Part shown: positions 15,789 to 25,779 of the stretch, piece by piece
How positions within the stretch are numbered: the stretch's first letter is position 1
How the letters are laid out: the number at the start of each line of letters is the position of its first letter
Assembly: GCF_028867935.1 (NCBI RefSeq)
Contig: NZ_JAPQNS010000014.1
Location: 1 to 64,000, forward strand
Direction of reading: 5' to 3'
Length of the DNA stretch: 64,000 bases
From: Flavobacterium sp. SUN052
Lineage (GTDB): Bacteria > Bacteroidota > Bacteroidia > Flavobacteriales > Flavobacteriaceae
Position numbers and translations under genes: made by a program
Notes under the pieces: generated by a model
The model's database searches: none
What the model was told of the DNA's origin: nothing
The model's input: the letters and a program-made list of their open reading frames with translations, nothing else

Positions 15789-18569
15789 ATGCGTCTTCTT
15801 TTCCTGCTTTGTATCGTATTCTTATCGCCAACCGTTCGCGCTCAAAACGAGCTATCGCTGGCGGGGGAATGGGAAGTGGCCTTCGACAAGAGCGACGACG
15901 GGGCCGGGGCGCATCGCTGGCTGAAACGCCCTTTCCCGCACAAATTGGCTCTTCCCGGTACTACCGACGAGGCTCGGCTGGGCGATACGCTGGCACTCAA
16001 ACCAACGCTCACCCGCGAATCACTCTATCAACTCGCCCGCCGACACAGGTTCGTTGGAACGGCTTATTACCGACGTACCGTCACGATTCCGGCCAACTGG
16101 CAGGGCAAGCGTATCGAGCTGATGCTGGAACGGGTACTCTGGCAAAGCCGCGTGTTTGTGGATGGAAAAGAGTACGACATCTCACAACAGGAAAGCCTGA
16201 CCACCCCGCACCGCTACGACCTGACGAACCTGCTGACACCGGGAACGCACACGATTTTGCTGCGAATAAACAACACCCGGCAGTACGACATCAGCTACCA
16301 GAACCTGGCCCACGCCTACACCGACGGCACCCAAACAATCTGGAACGGGGCTATCGGAAAACTGACTTTAACGGCCCATGACTCGGTACGTATGAGCCAC
16401 GTCCGCACCGAAACCGACCTTAAAGCCACCGCCGTTGCCGTGCAGGTTGAATTTCGGAACAAAACCGGGCGGGCGGCAAGCGGAACGCTGCAACTGATGG
16501 CCCGTTTGGGGAGCCAAAAACTGCCCGTTGCCCGCCAAACCGTGCGGATCGACACGGGGCAGTACCGCCTGAACACGACCTATGAACTGGGGGCTAACCG
16601 GCAGTTGTGGGATGAGTTTTCGCCCTCGGTGTACCACCTGACCGCCGAGTTTGTGGCTGACGACTCCGGTAGCAAAAGCCAATACCAGACCACGTTTGGC
16701 GTTCGGCAATTGACCAACGAGAACAGTTTGTTGCACATCAACGGTCGCCGGATGTTTTTGCGCGGTACGTTGGAATGCGCCATTTTTCCGCTCACGGGCC
16801 ACCCGCCGGTTGATCGGGCGGGCTGGGAAAAGGTATTCGTAACGGCCCGGCAATATGGTCTGAACCACCTGCGATTTCACTCGTGGTGCCCGCCCGAAGC
16901 CGCGTTTGTCGTGGCCGATTCGCTGGGATTTTACCTGCAAATTGAGTTGCCGATATGGAGTTTGCAGGTGGGCGAAGACCCCAAAGCAAACCGGTTTATC
17001 CGGGACGAAGCCGACCGCATTGGCCGTGAATACGGCAACCATCCGTCGTTCTGTTTCTGGTCGATGGGCAACGAACTGGAAGGCCGTTTCGAGTTCCTGA
17101 CGGGCCTGATGACCCGCCTGAAACAGACCGACAAACGACATCTGTACACCACGACCTCCTACACGTTTCAGCCTCCGCACGGTCGGTGGCCCGAAGCCGA
17201 CGACGATTTTTTCGTGACCCAACAAACCAAGCTCGGCTGGGTACGTGGACAAGGAATTTTCAACCAGAAAGCCCCCGCCTTCACCGACGATTATTCGACC
17301 TCGCTCGTGGGGTTACCCGTGCCGCTCGTCACACACGAGGTGGGGCAATATGCCGTGTTCCCGAACATGGCCGAAATCAGTAAGTACACGGGTGTTTTGG
17401 AACCCGTCAACCTGATTGCTATCCGCAACGATTTGGAGAAGAAGGGCTTGCTCCCCCTCGCCGACAAGTATCTGAAAGCCAGTGGCAAACTGGCCGCGAT
17501 TCTGTACAAAGAGGAACTGGAGCGGATTCTGCGAACCAAAGAAGCCAGTGGCATTCAGTTGCTCGATTTGCACGATTTTCCGGGGCAGGGAACAGCGGAT
17601 ATTGGCCTGCTCGATGCCTTTTGGGATAGCAAAGGCATCCTGACCCCCGACGAGTTCCGGCAGTTTTGTTCGCCGGTGCTGCCGCTGCTGCGCTTCCCCA
17701 AAGCCACCTACACCAATGCGGAGAACTTTACGGCAACAGCTGAACTCGCCAACTTCGGGTCAGGTACGTTGCCCAACGTAACCCCCGAATGGACCTTGCG
17801 CGACGAGATGGGCAAGCAACTGGCGGGCGGGCAACTCCCCAAAACAAAGGTAGCGGTCGGCAACGGTTTTGCACTCGGCACGATCAACGCCAAACTAAGC
17901 TCGATCAAGACAGCCAAGCAACTGACGCTGACCCTGTCGCTACGTGGTACGTCGGTTCGCAACACCTGGCACATTTGGGTGTATCCGGCCAACGTACCCA
18001 ACGCAACGGCGGACGTACTCGTGACGCAGTCAACCGACGAAGCGGTGCAGGCACTGGCGCAGGGGAAAAAAGTGCTGCTCAACCCCGACTACAAACAGTT
18101 GAAAGGCGTGGAAGGCAAATTCGTGCCGGTGTTCTGGAGTCCGGTGCATTTTCCGGCGCAGGCCACAACGATGGGCTTGCTCTGCGACCCAAAACACCTG
18201 GCTTTTGGGTCGTTCCCAACCGATTTTCATACCGACTGGCAGTGGTGGGATTTATGCACGAAATCGACCACGATGGTGCTCCCCGATAACCGCCTGTCGC
18301 CCATCGTGCGGCAGATCGACAACTTCGCCAACAACCGGCAGTTGGCAAGTCTGGTGGAAGCACGGGTTGGTAAGGGGCGTTTGGTCGTGTGCAGTTTCGA
18401 CATCAGCAGCGACCTCAGCAACCGCCCCGTGGCCCGGCAACTGCGCTACAGTTTGCTCACCTACATGAATACAGGTACGTTCAATCCGACCATTACGCTG
18501 TCGCCCGATGCGGTTAGAAACCTGACTGCTACCAAACCGCTTCCGGCCACCAGTAAACGAACTAACTGA
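15789..18569 (+). CDS. Glycoside hydrolase family 2 enzyme (first of two)
   Basis: This encodes a 926-residue secreted enzyme with a signal peptide ending near TVRAQ. The order is an N-terminal sugar-binding jelly roll (about 22-195), an immunoglobulin-like domain (200-305) and a (beta/alpha)8 barrel from about 310. Acid/base E429 lies in FWSMGNELEG and nucleophile E517 in VTHEVGQYA. The long C-terminal region (about 640-926) ends with a FDISSDLSNRPVARQLRYSLL stretch of amidotransferase-like appearance, as seen in some GH2 proteins. Specificity (beta-galactosidase, glucuronidase or xylosidase) cannot be told. It opens the PUL and is followed after 7 bases by an SGNH hydrolase. Confidence 0.88.
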   Translation: MRLLFLLCIVFLSPTVRAQNELSLAGEWEVAFDKSDDGAGAHRWLKRPFPHKLALPGTTDEARLGDTLALKPTLTRESLYQLARRHRFVGTAYYRRTVTIPANWQGKRIELMLERVLWQSRVFVDGKEYDISQQESLTTPHRYDLTNLLTPGTHTILLRINNTRQYDISYQNLAHAYTDGTQTIWNGAIGKLTLTAHDSVRMSHVRTETDLKATAVAVQVEFRNKTGRAASGTLQLMARLGSQKLPVARQTVRIDTGQYRLNTTYELGANRQLWDEFSPSVYHLTAEFVADDSGSKSQYQTTFGVRQLTNENSLLHINGRRMFLRGTLECAIFPLTGHPPVDRAGWEKVFVTARQYGLNHLRFHSWCPPEAAFVVADSLGFYLQIELPIWSLQVGEDPKANRFIRDEADRIGREYGNHPSFCFWSMGNELEGRFEFLTGLMTRLKQTDKRHLYTTTSYTFQPPHGRWPEADDDFFVTQQTKLGWVRGQGIFNQKAPAFTDDYSTSLVGLPVPLVTHEVGQYAVFPNMAEISKYTGVLEPVNLIAIRNDLEKKGLLPLADKYLKASGKLAAILYKEELERILRTKEASGIQLLDLHDFPGQGTADIGLLDAFWDSKGILTPDEFRQFCSPVLPLLRFPKATYTNAENFTATAELANFGSGTLPNVTPEWTLRDEMGKQLAGGQLPKTKVAVGNGFALGTINAKLSSIKTAKQLTLTLSLRGTSVRNTWHIWVYPANVPNATADVLVTQSTDEAVQALAQGKKVLLNPDYKQLKGVEGKFVPVFWSPVHFPAQATTMGLLCDPKHLAFGSFPTDFHTDWQWWDLCTKSTTMVLPDNRLSPIVRQIDNFANNRQLASLVEARVGKGRLVVCSFDISSDLSNRPVARQLRYSLLTYMNTGTFNPTITLSPDAVRNLTATKPLPATSKRTN

Positions 18570-18576
18570 TTCTCTG

Positions 18577-19296
18577 ATGAAAACGATCTCTGGAATTGCC
18601 TTCGGTTTGCTCATCGTCACCGCCCTGACGGGCTATCGACTATTGCCGTTTGGTGTGGCTGACCCGGCTACGTACCTAACCGACATCAAGACGGAACTGA
18701 CGAACAAATGGCCCAAAAATCGGGCGGTGACACTGGTGTTTCATGGGCATAGCGTACCGGCGGGATATTTCAAAACGCCGGTCGTCAATACATTGGGAGC
18801 TTACCCGCACCTGCTGCTGAAACGAATCAAAGACCGCTACCCCTACGCCGTCGTTAATGTGGTGGTTACGGCCATTGGCGGGGAGCAATCGGAGCAAGGG
18901 GCCGCCCGGTTTCAATCGGACGTGCTGACTCACAAACCCGACCTGCTGCTGATCGACTACGCCCTGAATGACCGGCGGATTGGGTTGGAAAAAGCAAGGA
19001 GATCGTGGCAGGCGATGATTGAACAGGCGCAGAAATTGGGGATAAAAGTCATCCTGCTCACGCCCTCGCCCGATCTGAAAGTCGATATGAGCAACCCGGC
19101 CAACGAGCTAAACGGGCACGCCAACCAGATTCGGCAATTGGCCGACCGCTACCAAACGGGCTTAGTGGACAGCTATCAATTGTTCGATGCCAAACGGCAG
19201 CAGGGCGACTCACTGACCCGGTATATGTCGCAGGGCAACCACCCCAACGAAGCAGGACACACGCTGATTGCTGACGAGTTGATCAAATGGTTTTAA
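18577..19296 (+). CDS. SGNH/GDSL-family hydrolase (carbohydrate esterase-like)
   Basis: This encodes 239 residues with an N-terminal signal or anchor. Block I is HGHSVPAGY with nucleophile S59, block II has a glycine in AIGGEQSEQG, block III is YALND (N131), and block V is GNHPNEAGH (H222). The Asp that normally sits three residues before the catalytic His is Gln219. It probably removes acyl groups from the PUL substrate. It lies between two GH2 genes in one apparent operon. Confidence 0.82.
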   Translation: MKTISGIAFGLLIVTALTGYRLLPFGVADPATYLTDIKTELTNKWPKNRAVTLVFHGHSVPAGYFKTPVVNTLGAYPHLLLKRIKDRYPYAVVNVVVTAIGGEQSEQGAARFQSDVLTHKPDLLLIDYALNDRRIGLEKARRSWQAMIEQAQKLGIKVILLTPSPDLKVDMSNPANELNGHANQIRQLADRYQTGLVDSYQLFDAKRQQGDSLTRYMSQGNHPNEAGHTLIADELIKWF

Positions 19297-19400
19297 GAAG
19301 CAGTAAGATCGTCCATTATTTCCGGTAAAAATGCTATGGTTTTGGGTTGATCTATTCCTGTTTTTTGCACAACTATTTCCCCGAAAAAGCCACTCGCGTT

Positions 19401-22286
19401 ATGTCAACTTATCCGTTTACCTTTTTGCTGCTGTTGATGGGCATCTGGCTGGCGAATCCACCGAAATCAGTAGGTCAGGATAAGCTGTCGCTGGCGGGTA
19501 CGTGGCGATGTCGCTTAGACCCCGACGACCGAGGGCTGCGGGAAAGCTGGTGGCGGTTTGCGTATGCTGATCAGGTAAAACTGCCCGGCTCCCTGACCGA
19601 AAACGGCAAAGGCAACGACGTAACGCTGGATACACCCTGGATTGGCGAGGTGGTCGATAGCAGCTATTTTTTCGCCGACCGCTACAAAAAATACCGGCAA
19701 GGCGACATCAAAATACCGTTCTGGCTCAAACCAGCTAAATACTACGCCGGACCAGCATGGTACAGACGGGAGATCGAGATACCGGCGAATTGGGCCAAAA
19801 AGCACCTCGTGCTGAACCTCGAACGATGCCATTGGGAAACGATGGTTTATGTGAACGGGCAGTTTTGCGGCACCCAAAACAGCCTCGTTGTTCCCCATCA
19901 GTTCGACCTGTCTAAGCAACTCAAACCGGGCAAGAATACCATCGTTATTCGGGTCGATAACCGATACAAAATCAACGTTGGGTTGAGCGCACACAGCGTT
20001 GCCGACCACACACAAACCAACTGGAACGGCCTGATCGGGGACTTGTCGCTAACTGCCGAATCGCCAACATACATTGCTGATATTCAGGTATATTCGAAAT
20101 TAAGTACGCAATCCGTCAGCGTCGCGTTCGCGCTGAATCAGCCCCGGCGACAGGCGTTTCGGGGTAATATAGTGTTGCAGGTAAGTCCCACAACGGGCAA
20201 CAGCGCGACGTTGCCGGAGGTGAAAATGCCGGTTAGTTTTTCGGCGGAAACTGCCGAACTGACTGCCACGTACTCGATTCCAAACCCGCAACATTGGGAC
20301 GAATTCAACCCCAATCTGTACAAACTGACAGCTCGTTTGGTGGATGAGCAGGGGCAGGTATGTTCGGAAAAGGCCGTGACGTTTGGGATGCGTGAGATCA
20401 GCGTCAGCGGCACCCGGCTGGCGATCAATGGTCGGCCTATTTTTCTGCGGGGCGACGTGGATTGCGCGGCCTTTCCGCTTACAGGGTATCCGCCCACGAC
20501 GGAGCCACCCTGGGAGAAGATTATGAAAACGGCCAAATCGTATGGCCTGAATCACCTGCGATTTCACTCGTGGTGTCCTCCCGAAGCCGCATTTGCCGTT
20601 GCCGACCGGCTGGGTTTTTATCTTCAGGTTGAGGGACCTTTTTGGGCCAATAAACCCAGTTCAGTGGGTACGGGCGGGGTGGTCGATTCGTTCATTTACG
20701 AGGAGTCGGAGCGCATTCTGCGGGAATACGGTAACCATCCGTCGTTCTGCCTGATGGCCTACGGCAACGAGCCGGGCGGGGCCAATCAGAACGACTTTCT
20801 GGGTCTTTGGGTGGATCATTTCAAGCAGAAAGACACCCGTCGACTCTACACGAGTGGAGCGGGCTGGCCTATGATCCCTGAGAATCAGTACCATGTTCAT
20901 GCCAACGCCCGGATTCAGCGGTGGGGCGAGGGGCTGAAAAGCGTCATCAACAAAGGCATTCCCCGCACTAATTACGACTGGCGCGAAACCACCAAAAAAG
21001 CGGGTGCGCCCTACGTCAGCCACGAAATCGGGCAGTGGTGCGCGTACCCAAATTTTGCAGAAATGCCCAAGTACACGGGTGTTTTGAAACCCACCAACTT
21101 CGAGTTGTTCAAGGATATGCTCAACGAAACCGGCATGGGCGATCAGGCTGCCGATTTCCTGTATTCGTCAGGCCGGTTGCAGACGCTTTGCTACAAAGCC
21201 GACATAGAAGCGGCCCTGCGAACGCCCGGTTTTGCCGGTTTTCAGTTGCTGGGCCTGCACGATTTTCCGGGGCAGGGATCGGCCTTGGTGGGTGCGCTGG
21301 ACGTTTTCTGGGAATCGAAAGGGTACACCACGCCGGAGGAATACCGGACCTTTTGCAACCCGACCGTTTTGCTGGCCCGAATGGATAAACTCATCTATGA
21401 AAACACCGAAACCGTGCAGGCCGCGCTGGAAATAGCCCATTTCGGAGCGGCCGAACTCAAAAACCAAACCATCGTCTGGCAACTATTGACCGCTGCCGGG
21501 AAGGTGGTGCAAAGCGGTACGTTCACAAAGGCGACCGTTGCCATCGACAACGCCCAACCCGTAGGCACCGCGCAAATACCGTTGGCCGGGTTCAAAAAAC
21601 CCGAAATGCTGACGTTGCGGGTATCACTGAAAGGCACCGACAGCCCGGTCAGCAACTCCTGGACTATCTGGGTGTATCCGGCGGCTCTGAACCCGGAAAC
21701 GGCTGTGGGTAAGGTGGTTGTGGCTCACACGCTGACCCCGGATGTAGTGACGCAATTGCAAAACGGAGCGAAAGTACTGTTGCTCCCCTACGGCCACGTA
21801 AAGCAGGGCAAAGGCGCGGAGGTCGCCATCGGCTTTTCGTCCATCTTTTGGAACACGTCGTACACCAAAAACCAGCCGCCCCACACGCTGGGACTGGTTT
21901 GCAACCCCAAACACCCGCTGTTTGCGAGCTTCCCGACCGAAGGGGTCAGCAATTACCAGTGGCACGACATTATCAGCCATTCCCAAACCATCGTCCTCAA
22001 CGATTTTCAGAAAAGTCTGCGTCCGTTGATTCAACCCATCGACGACTGGTTTGAAAATCGCCGGTTGTCGCTCGCGTTTGAGGCACGGGTCGGCAAGGGT
22101 AAACTGATGGTATGCAGCGTCGATCTGGAAACCGACATCATGCAACGGCCCTCGGCCCGGCAGTTGAAATACAGCCTGTTGACCTATATGAACAGCGACC
22201 GATTTACCCCAACCGAGGCCGTCGCCATCGAGAAGATCAGCCAGCTTTTTCAGACAGAGACATCGCTGAAAACACCAGCTAACTAA
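19401..22286 (+). CDS. Glycoside hydrolase family 2 enzyme (second of two)
   Basis: This encodes 961 residues from ATG 19401, which places a clean signal peptide (MSTYPFTFLLLLMGIWLA) at the start; the frame is open upstream. It is a paralogue of the first GH2 gene: same domain order, shared LNHLRFHSWCPPEAAF block, acid/base E457 in AYGNEPGG and nucleophile E542 in VSHEIGQW. The C-terminal region also ends with the same CSVDLE-type strand and a conserved RQLKYSLLTYMN. It is likely to cleave a related but different linkage of the same glycan. Confidence 0.88.
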   Translation: MSTYPFTFLLLLMGIWLANPPKSVGQDKLSLAGTWRCRLDPDDRGLRESWWRFAYADQVKLPGSLTENGKGNDVTLDTPWIGEVVDSSYFFADRYKKYRQGDIKIPFWLKPAKYYAGPAWYRREIEIPANWAKKHLVLNLERCHWETMVYVNGQFCGTQNSLVVPHQFDLSKQLKPGKNTIVIRVDNRYKINVGLSAHSVADHTQTNWNGLIGDLSLTAESPTYIADIQVYSKLSTQSVSVAFALNQPRRQAFRGNIVLQVSPTTGNSATLPEVKMPVSFSAETAELTATYSIPNPQHWDEFNPNLYKLTARLVDEQGQVCSEKAVTFGMREISVSGTRLAINGRPIFLRGDVDCAAFPLTGYPPTTEPPWEKIMKTAKSYGLNHLRFHSWCPPEAAFAVADRLGFYLQVEGPFWANKPSSVGTGGVVDSFIYEESERILREYGNHPSFCLMAYGNEPGGANQNDFLGLWVDHFKQKDTRRLYTSGAGWPMIPENQYHVHANARIQRWGEGLKSVINKGIPRTNYDWRETTKKAGAPYVSHEIGQWCAYPNFAEMPKYTGVLKPTNFELFKDMLNETGMGDQAADFLYSSGRLQTLCYKADIEAALRTPGFAGFQLLGLHDFPGQGSALVGALDVFWESKGYTTPEEYRTFCNPTVLLARMDKLIYENTETVQAALEIAHFGAAELKNQTIVWQLLTAAGKVVQSGTFTKATVAIDNAQPVGTAQIPLAGFKKPEMLTLRVSLKGTDSPVSNSWTIWVYPAALNPETAVGKVVVAHTLTPDVVTQLQNGAKVLLLPYGHVKQGKGAEVAIGFSSIFWNTSYTKNQPPHTLGLVCNPKHPLFASFPTEGVSNYQWHDIISHSQTIVLNDFQKSLRPLIQPIDDWFENRRLSLAFEARVGKGKLMVCSVDLETDIMQRPSARQLKYSLLTYMNSDRFTPTEAVAIEKISQLFQTETSLKTPAN

Positions 22287-22315
22287 AGGGTTAACGCCCT
22301 GAAAAACAGTATATT

Positions 22316-25300
22316 ATGGCTTTGCAGGAAGTAAAAATCTGGGAAGAAGAGGTAATCATCCCGACGTATGGGGTTGGTCAGCCGGAGAAGAACCCGATGT
22401 TTCTCGAAAAACGGGTCTATCAGGGCAGCAGTGGCGTGGTCTATCCGAATGCCGTGATCGAAAAAATAAATGACCACAAAGAAGATCAGGCGTATCAGGC
22501 GGTTTTTCTGGAAAATCAGTACCTCAAAATCATGATTCTGCCTCAGTTGGGCGGGCGGGTTCAAATGGCGTTCGACAAGGTTAAAAATCGCCATTTTGTC
22601 TATTACAATCAGGTCATCAAACCCGCGCTCGTGGGACTGACCGGACCCTGGATTTCGGGCGGCATCGAGTTCAACTGGCCGCAACATCACCGGCCAAGCA
22701 CCTTTGAACCAGTCGATTACACCACCGAAGCCCACCCCGACGGGTCAAAAACGATCTGGGTCAGCGAGGTTGAGCGGATGTTCGGGACGAAGGGCATGGC
22801 TGGGTTCCGGCTCTATCCCGACAAAGCCTACCTCGAAATTCAGGGGGTGCTGTACAACCGGACCGAAGTGCCGCAGACTTTCCTGTGGTGGAGTAACCCG
22901 GCGGTGAAAGTGAACGATCATTACCAGTCCGTTTTCCCGCCCGACGTTCAGGCCGTTTTCGATCATGGCCGACGCGATGTGTCCTCGTTTCCTATCGCTA
23001 CAGGCACCTACTATAAGGTCAATTACGCGCCGGGAACGGATATTTCGCGGTATAAAAACATCCCGGTGCCTACGTCCTACATGGCGGCTTCGTCTAAATA
23101 CGATTTCGTTGGTGGCTACGAACACGACACGCGGGGCGGGTTGCTGCACGTTGCCAGTCACCACCTGTCGCCGGGCAAGAAGCAATGGACGTGGGGCAAC
23201 GGCGAGTTTGGGTACGCCTGGGACCGCAACCTAACCGACGAAGACGGACCGTACATCGAACTGATGACGGGTGTTTTCACGGATAATCAGCCCGATTTTT
23301 CGTGGATCATGCCCAACGAAGAACGGACATTTGTACAGTACTTCATGCCCTACAGCGAGATTGGCTTGGTCAAAAACGCGACGAAAGAAGCAGCGGTTAA
23401 TCTGGAAGTTACGGAAGACGAAGTTAATGTAAGTGTTTACGTAACAGCGTCTTATGTGGATGCCGTAATTCGACTAACGCAGGAAAATGAGGTTGTTTTC
23501 GAGCAACGTACTGATCTGTCGCCGGCCCATCCGTTTCTGCAAACCATCGCGTTTCGGGTGAGTGGGCCAACGTACCTGCGGTTGAGCGTGACGACCGCCG
23601 AAGGCGTTGAGTTGGTGGCCTATCAACCCGACGATACCGCTGCTGAGGTGATTATCCCGGAACCGGCAATGGCGGCCAAACACCCCGCCGAGGTGGACAC
23701 CAACGAGCAGTTGTTTCTAACCGGGCTGCACATCGAGCAGTACCGTCATGCCACCTATTCTGCCGTCGATTATTACGAAGAAGCCCTGCGCCGTGACCCG
23801 ACAGATAGCCGGTGCAACAACGCGCTGGGGCTGTGGCTGTTCAAGCACGGGCAGTTTGCCAAAGCCGAACCCTACTTCCGGCGGGCCATCCAGACGCTGA
23901 CGGCCCGCAACCCGAACCCCTACGACGGAGAGCCGTGCTACAATCTGGGCCTGTGCCTGACGAAGTTAGAGCGATGCGACGAAGCGTTTGATGCGTTTTT
24001 CAAAGCCACCTGGAATGCCGCCTGGCAGGACACGAGTTTCCTCGAACTGGCCCGGATTGCCACCCGCCGAAACGAGTACGAGCAAGCTCTCGAACTGGTA
24101 GAGCGGTCACTGGTTCGCAACGGACATGGGCACTCGGCGCGGCATTTGAAAGTCGCTTTACTCCGCAAAATCGGACGTACTGAGGAAGCCCTGCGGCTCA
24201 TTGACGGTACGTTGGCAATTGACAAATTCCACTTCGGCTGCTTGTTTGAAAAGCTGCTGATTGAGCAGACGGATGATTCGTCGGTAACCGAAAAAGCGCG
24301 GGCAGAACTGGCAATGCTCATGCGCGGGTACGTTCACAACTACCTCGAATACACCCTCGATTACAGCCGTGCCGGGTTGTACGACGAAGCCACGCAATTG
24401 CTGCTGACGTATGTGGAGGAATCGGCCACCGTTTACCCCATCGTGTATTATTTTCTGGCCTTTTTCTACGACCGGCTGGGGCAGCATGATTCGCGGGATA
24501 CGTACCTGACAAAGGCAATCGAAGCCAGCCCGGATTTTGTATTTCCGAACCGGCTCGACGAACTGAGCGTGCTGCAATGGGCCACGAAGCAGTCGGCTGG
24601 TAGCCAGTCTCTTAACCACGCCCGGACCTGGTATTGCCTCGGCAATTTCTGGTACGGCAATCGGCAGTACAGCGAAGCCATTGCCGCCTGGGAACGGTCG
24701 GCAGAGCTGAATACCACGTACCCAACTGTGTTCCGAAACCTGTCGCTGGCGTACTACAACAAGCTACAACAGCCCGATAAAGCCTTGTCGGTGCTGGAAA
24801 AAGCCTTCGCGCTGGATACGACCGATGCGCGGGTGCTGATGGAGTTGGATCAGTTGTACAAAAAGCTAAATCGTGACCCCACCGAGCGGCTGGCGTTGCT
24901 CGAAAAACACCTTCCGGCGACCGAACAACGCGATGATTTGTATCTGGAGCGGGTCACGCTGTACAATCAGTTGGGGCAGTATCAAACGGCCCGGCAGTTG
25001 CTGGCAACCCGGCAATTTCACCCCTGGGAGGGGGGCGAAGGCAAAGTGGTGGGGCAGCATTTGATCTGTCATATCGAACTGGCAAAGCAGGCGTTGGTGG
25101 CTGATCAGCCGACCGAAGCTCTCCACCTGTTGACCGCTGCCGGAACATACCCGCTCAATCTGGGCGAGGGCAAACTGTACGGTGTGCAGGAGAACGATAT
25201 TTCCTATTTGAAAGGGTTAGCCCACGAAGCGTTGGGCGAAACCACTGCCGCAACCGACCACTACGAACGGGCTACGTTGGGGCTGGATGCGCCCGTGCAA

Positions 25301-25684
25301 GCCATTTTCTACAACGATCAGCAACCCGACAAGCTGTTTTATCAGGGATTGGCCTGGAAAAAGCTGGATCAGCACGGCCGGGCCGAAACGCTGTTTAACC
25401 GCCTGATTCAGTACGGCCAAACGCACCTGAACGACGACATCAAGCTCGATTATTTCGCCGTGTCGCTGCCCGATATGCTGGTGTTCGATGCTGACCTCAA
25501 CGAGCGCAACCGAATGCACTGTTATTACCTGATGGCCCTCGGCAACCTGGGGCTGGGCAACGGCCACACCAGTCAAGCCATTGCCTATTTCGACACCGTT
25601 TTGGGTCTGGATGTCAACCATCAGGGAGCTATTATCCACCGGAACATGGTCGATTTCCTGCTAATGCAGGAGGTGGCGAGTTGA
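22316..25684 (+). CDS. DUF5107 domain protein with TPR repeats
   Basis: This encodes 1122 residues with no signal peptide, so it is probably cytoplasmic, unlike its neighbours. The N-terminal part (about 1-350) matches the DUF5107 pattern with LPQLGGRVQMAFDK, GGIEFNWPQHH and FLWWSNPAVKV, which is mutarotase-like in feel. A strand-rich linker leads to about a dozen TPR-like helix pairs from about 480 to the end (NALGLWLFKHGQFAKAEPYF, NLGLCLTKLERCDEAFDAF and others). The biochemical role is unknown. It is 29 bases after the second GH2 gene and overlaps the next open frame. Confidence 0.8.
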   Translation: MALQEVKIWEEEVIIPTYGVGQPEKNPMFLEKRVYQGSSGVVYPNAVIEKINDHKEDQAYQAVFLENQYLKIMILPQLGGRVQMAFDKVKNRHFVYYNQVIKPALVGLTGPWISGGIEFNWPQHHRPSTFEPVDYTTEAHPDGSKTIWVSEVERMFGTKGMAGFRLYPDKAYLEIQGVLYNRTEVPQTFLWWSNPAVKVNDHYQSVFPPDVQAVFDHGRRDVSSFPIATGTYYKVNYAPGTDISRYKNIPVPTSYMAASSKYDFVGGYEHDTRGGLLHVASHHLSPGKKQWTWGNGEFGYAWDRNLTDEDGPYIELMTGVFTDNQPDFSWIMPNEERTFVQYFMPYSEIGLVKNATKEAAVNLEVTEDEVNVSVYVTASYVDAVIRLTQENEVVFEQRTDLSPAHPFLQTIAFRVSGPTYLRLSVTTAEGVELVAYQPDDTAAEVIIPEPAMAAKHPAEVDTNEQLFLTGLHIEQYRHATYSAVDYYEEALRRDPTDSRCNNALGLWLFKHGQFAKAEPYFRRAIQTLTARNPNPYDGEPCYNLGLCLTKLERCDEAFDAFFKATWNAAWQDTSFLELARIATRRNEYEQALELVERSLVRNGHGHSARHLKVALLRKIGRTEEALRLIDGTLAIDKFHFGCLFEKLLIEQTDDSSVTEKARAELAMLMRGYVHNYLEYTLDYSRAGLYDEATQLLLTYVEESATVYPIVYYFLAFFYDRLGQHDSRDTYLTKAIEASPDFVFPNRLDELSVLQWATKQSAGSQSLNHARTWYCLGNFWYGNRQYSEAIAAWERSAELNTTYPTVFRNLSLAYYNKLQQPDKALSVLEKAFALDTTDARVLMELDQLYKKLNRDPTERLALLEKHLPATEQRDDLYLERVTLYNQLGQYQTARQLLATRQFHPWEGGEGKVVGQHLICHIELAKQALVADQPTEALHLLTAAGTYPLNLGEGKLYGVQENDISYLKGLAHEALGETTAATDHYERATLGLDAPVQAIFYNDQQPDKLFYQGLAWKKLDQHGRAETLFNRLIQYGQTHLNDDIKLDYFAVSLPDMLVFDADLNERNRMHCYYLMALGNLGLGNGHTSQAIAYFDTVLGLDVNHQGAIIHRNMVDFLLMQEVAS

Positions 25685-25779
25685 CCCTTACTGAGTTTCC
25701 TATCCACACAGTATCTGCTTTTTTGAATTGGCATCTATTAAGTACAGGCAGCCAACAAATCAACCCAATACTATCCCTC

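Noticed and set aside
15406..15831. A 141-codon minus-strand frame over the end of the sugar porter
   Set aside because: It is antisense to a clear transporter and runs through the 35-bp hairpin; codon use is that of a shadow frame.
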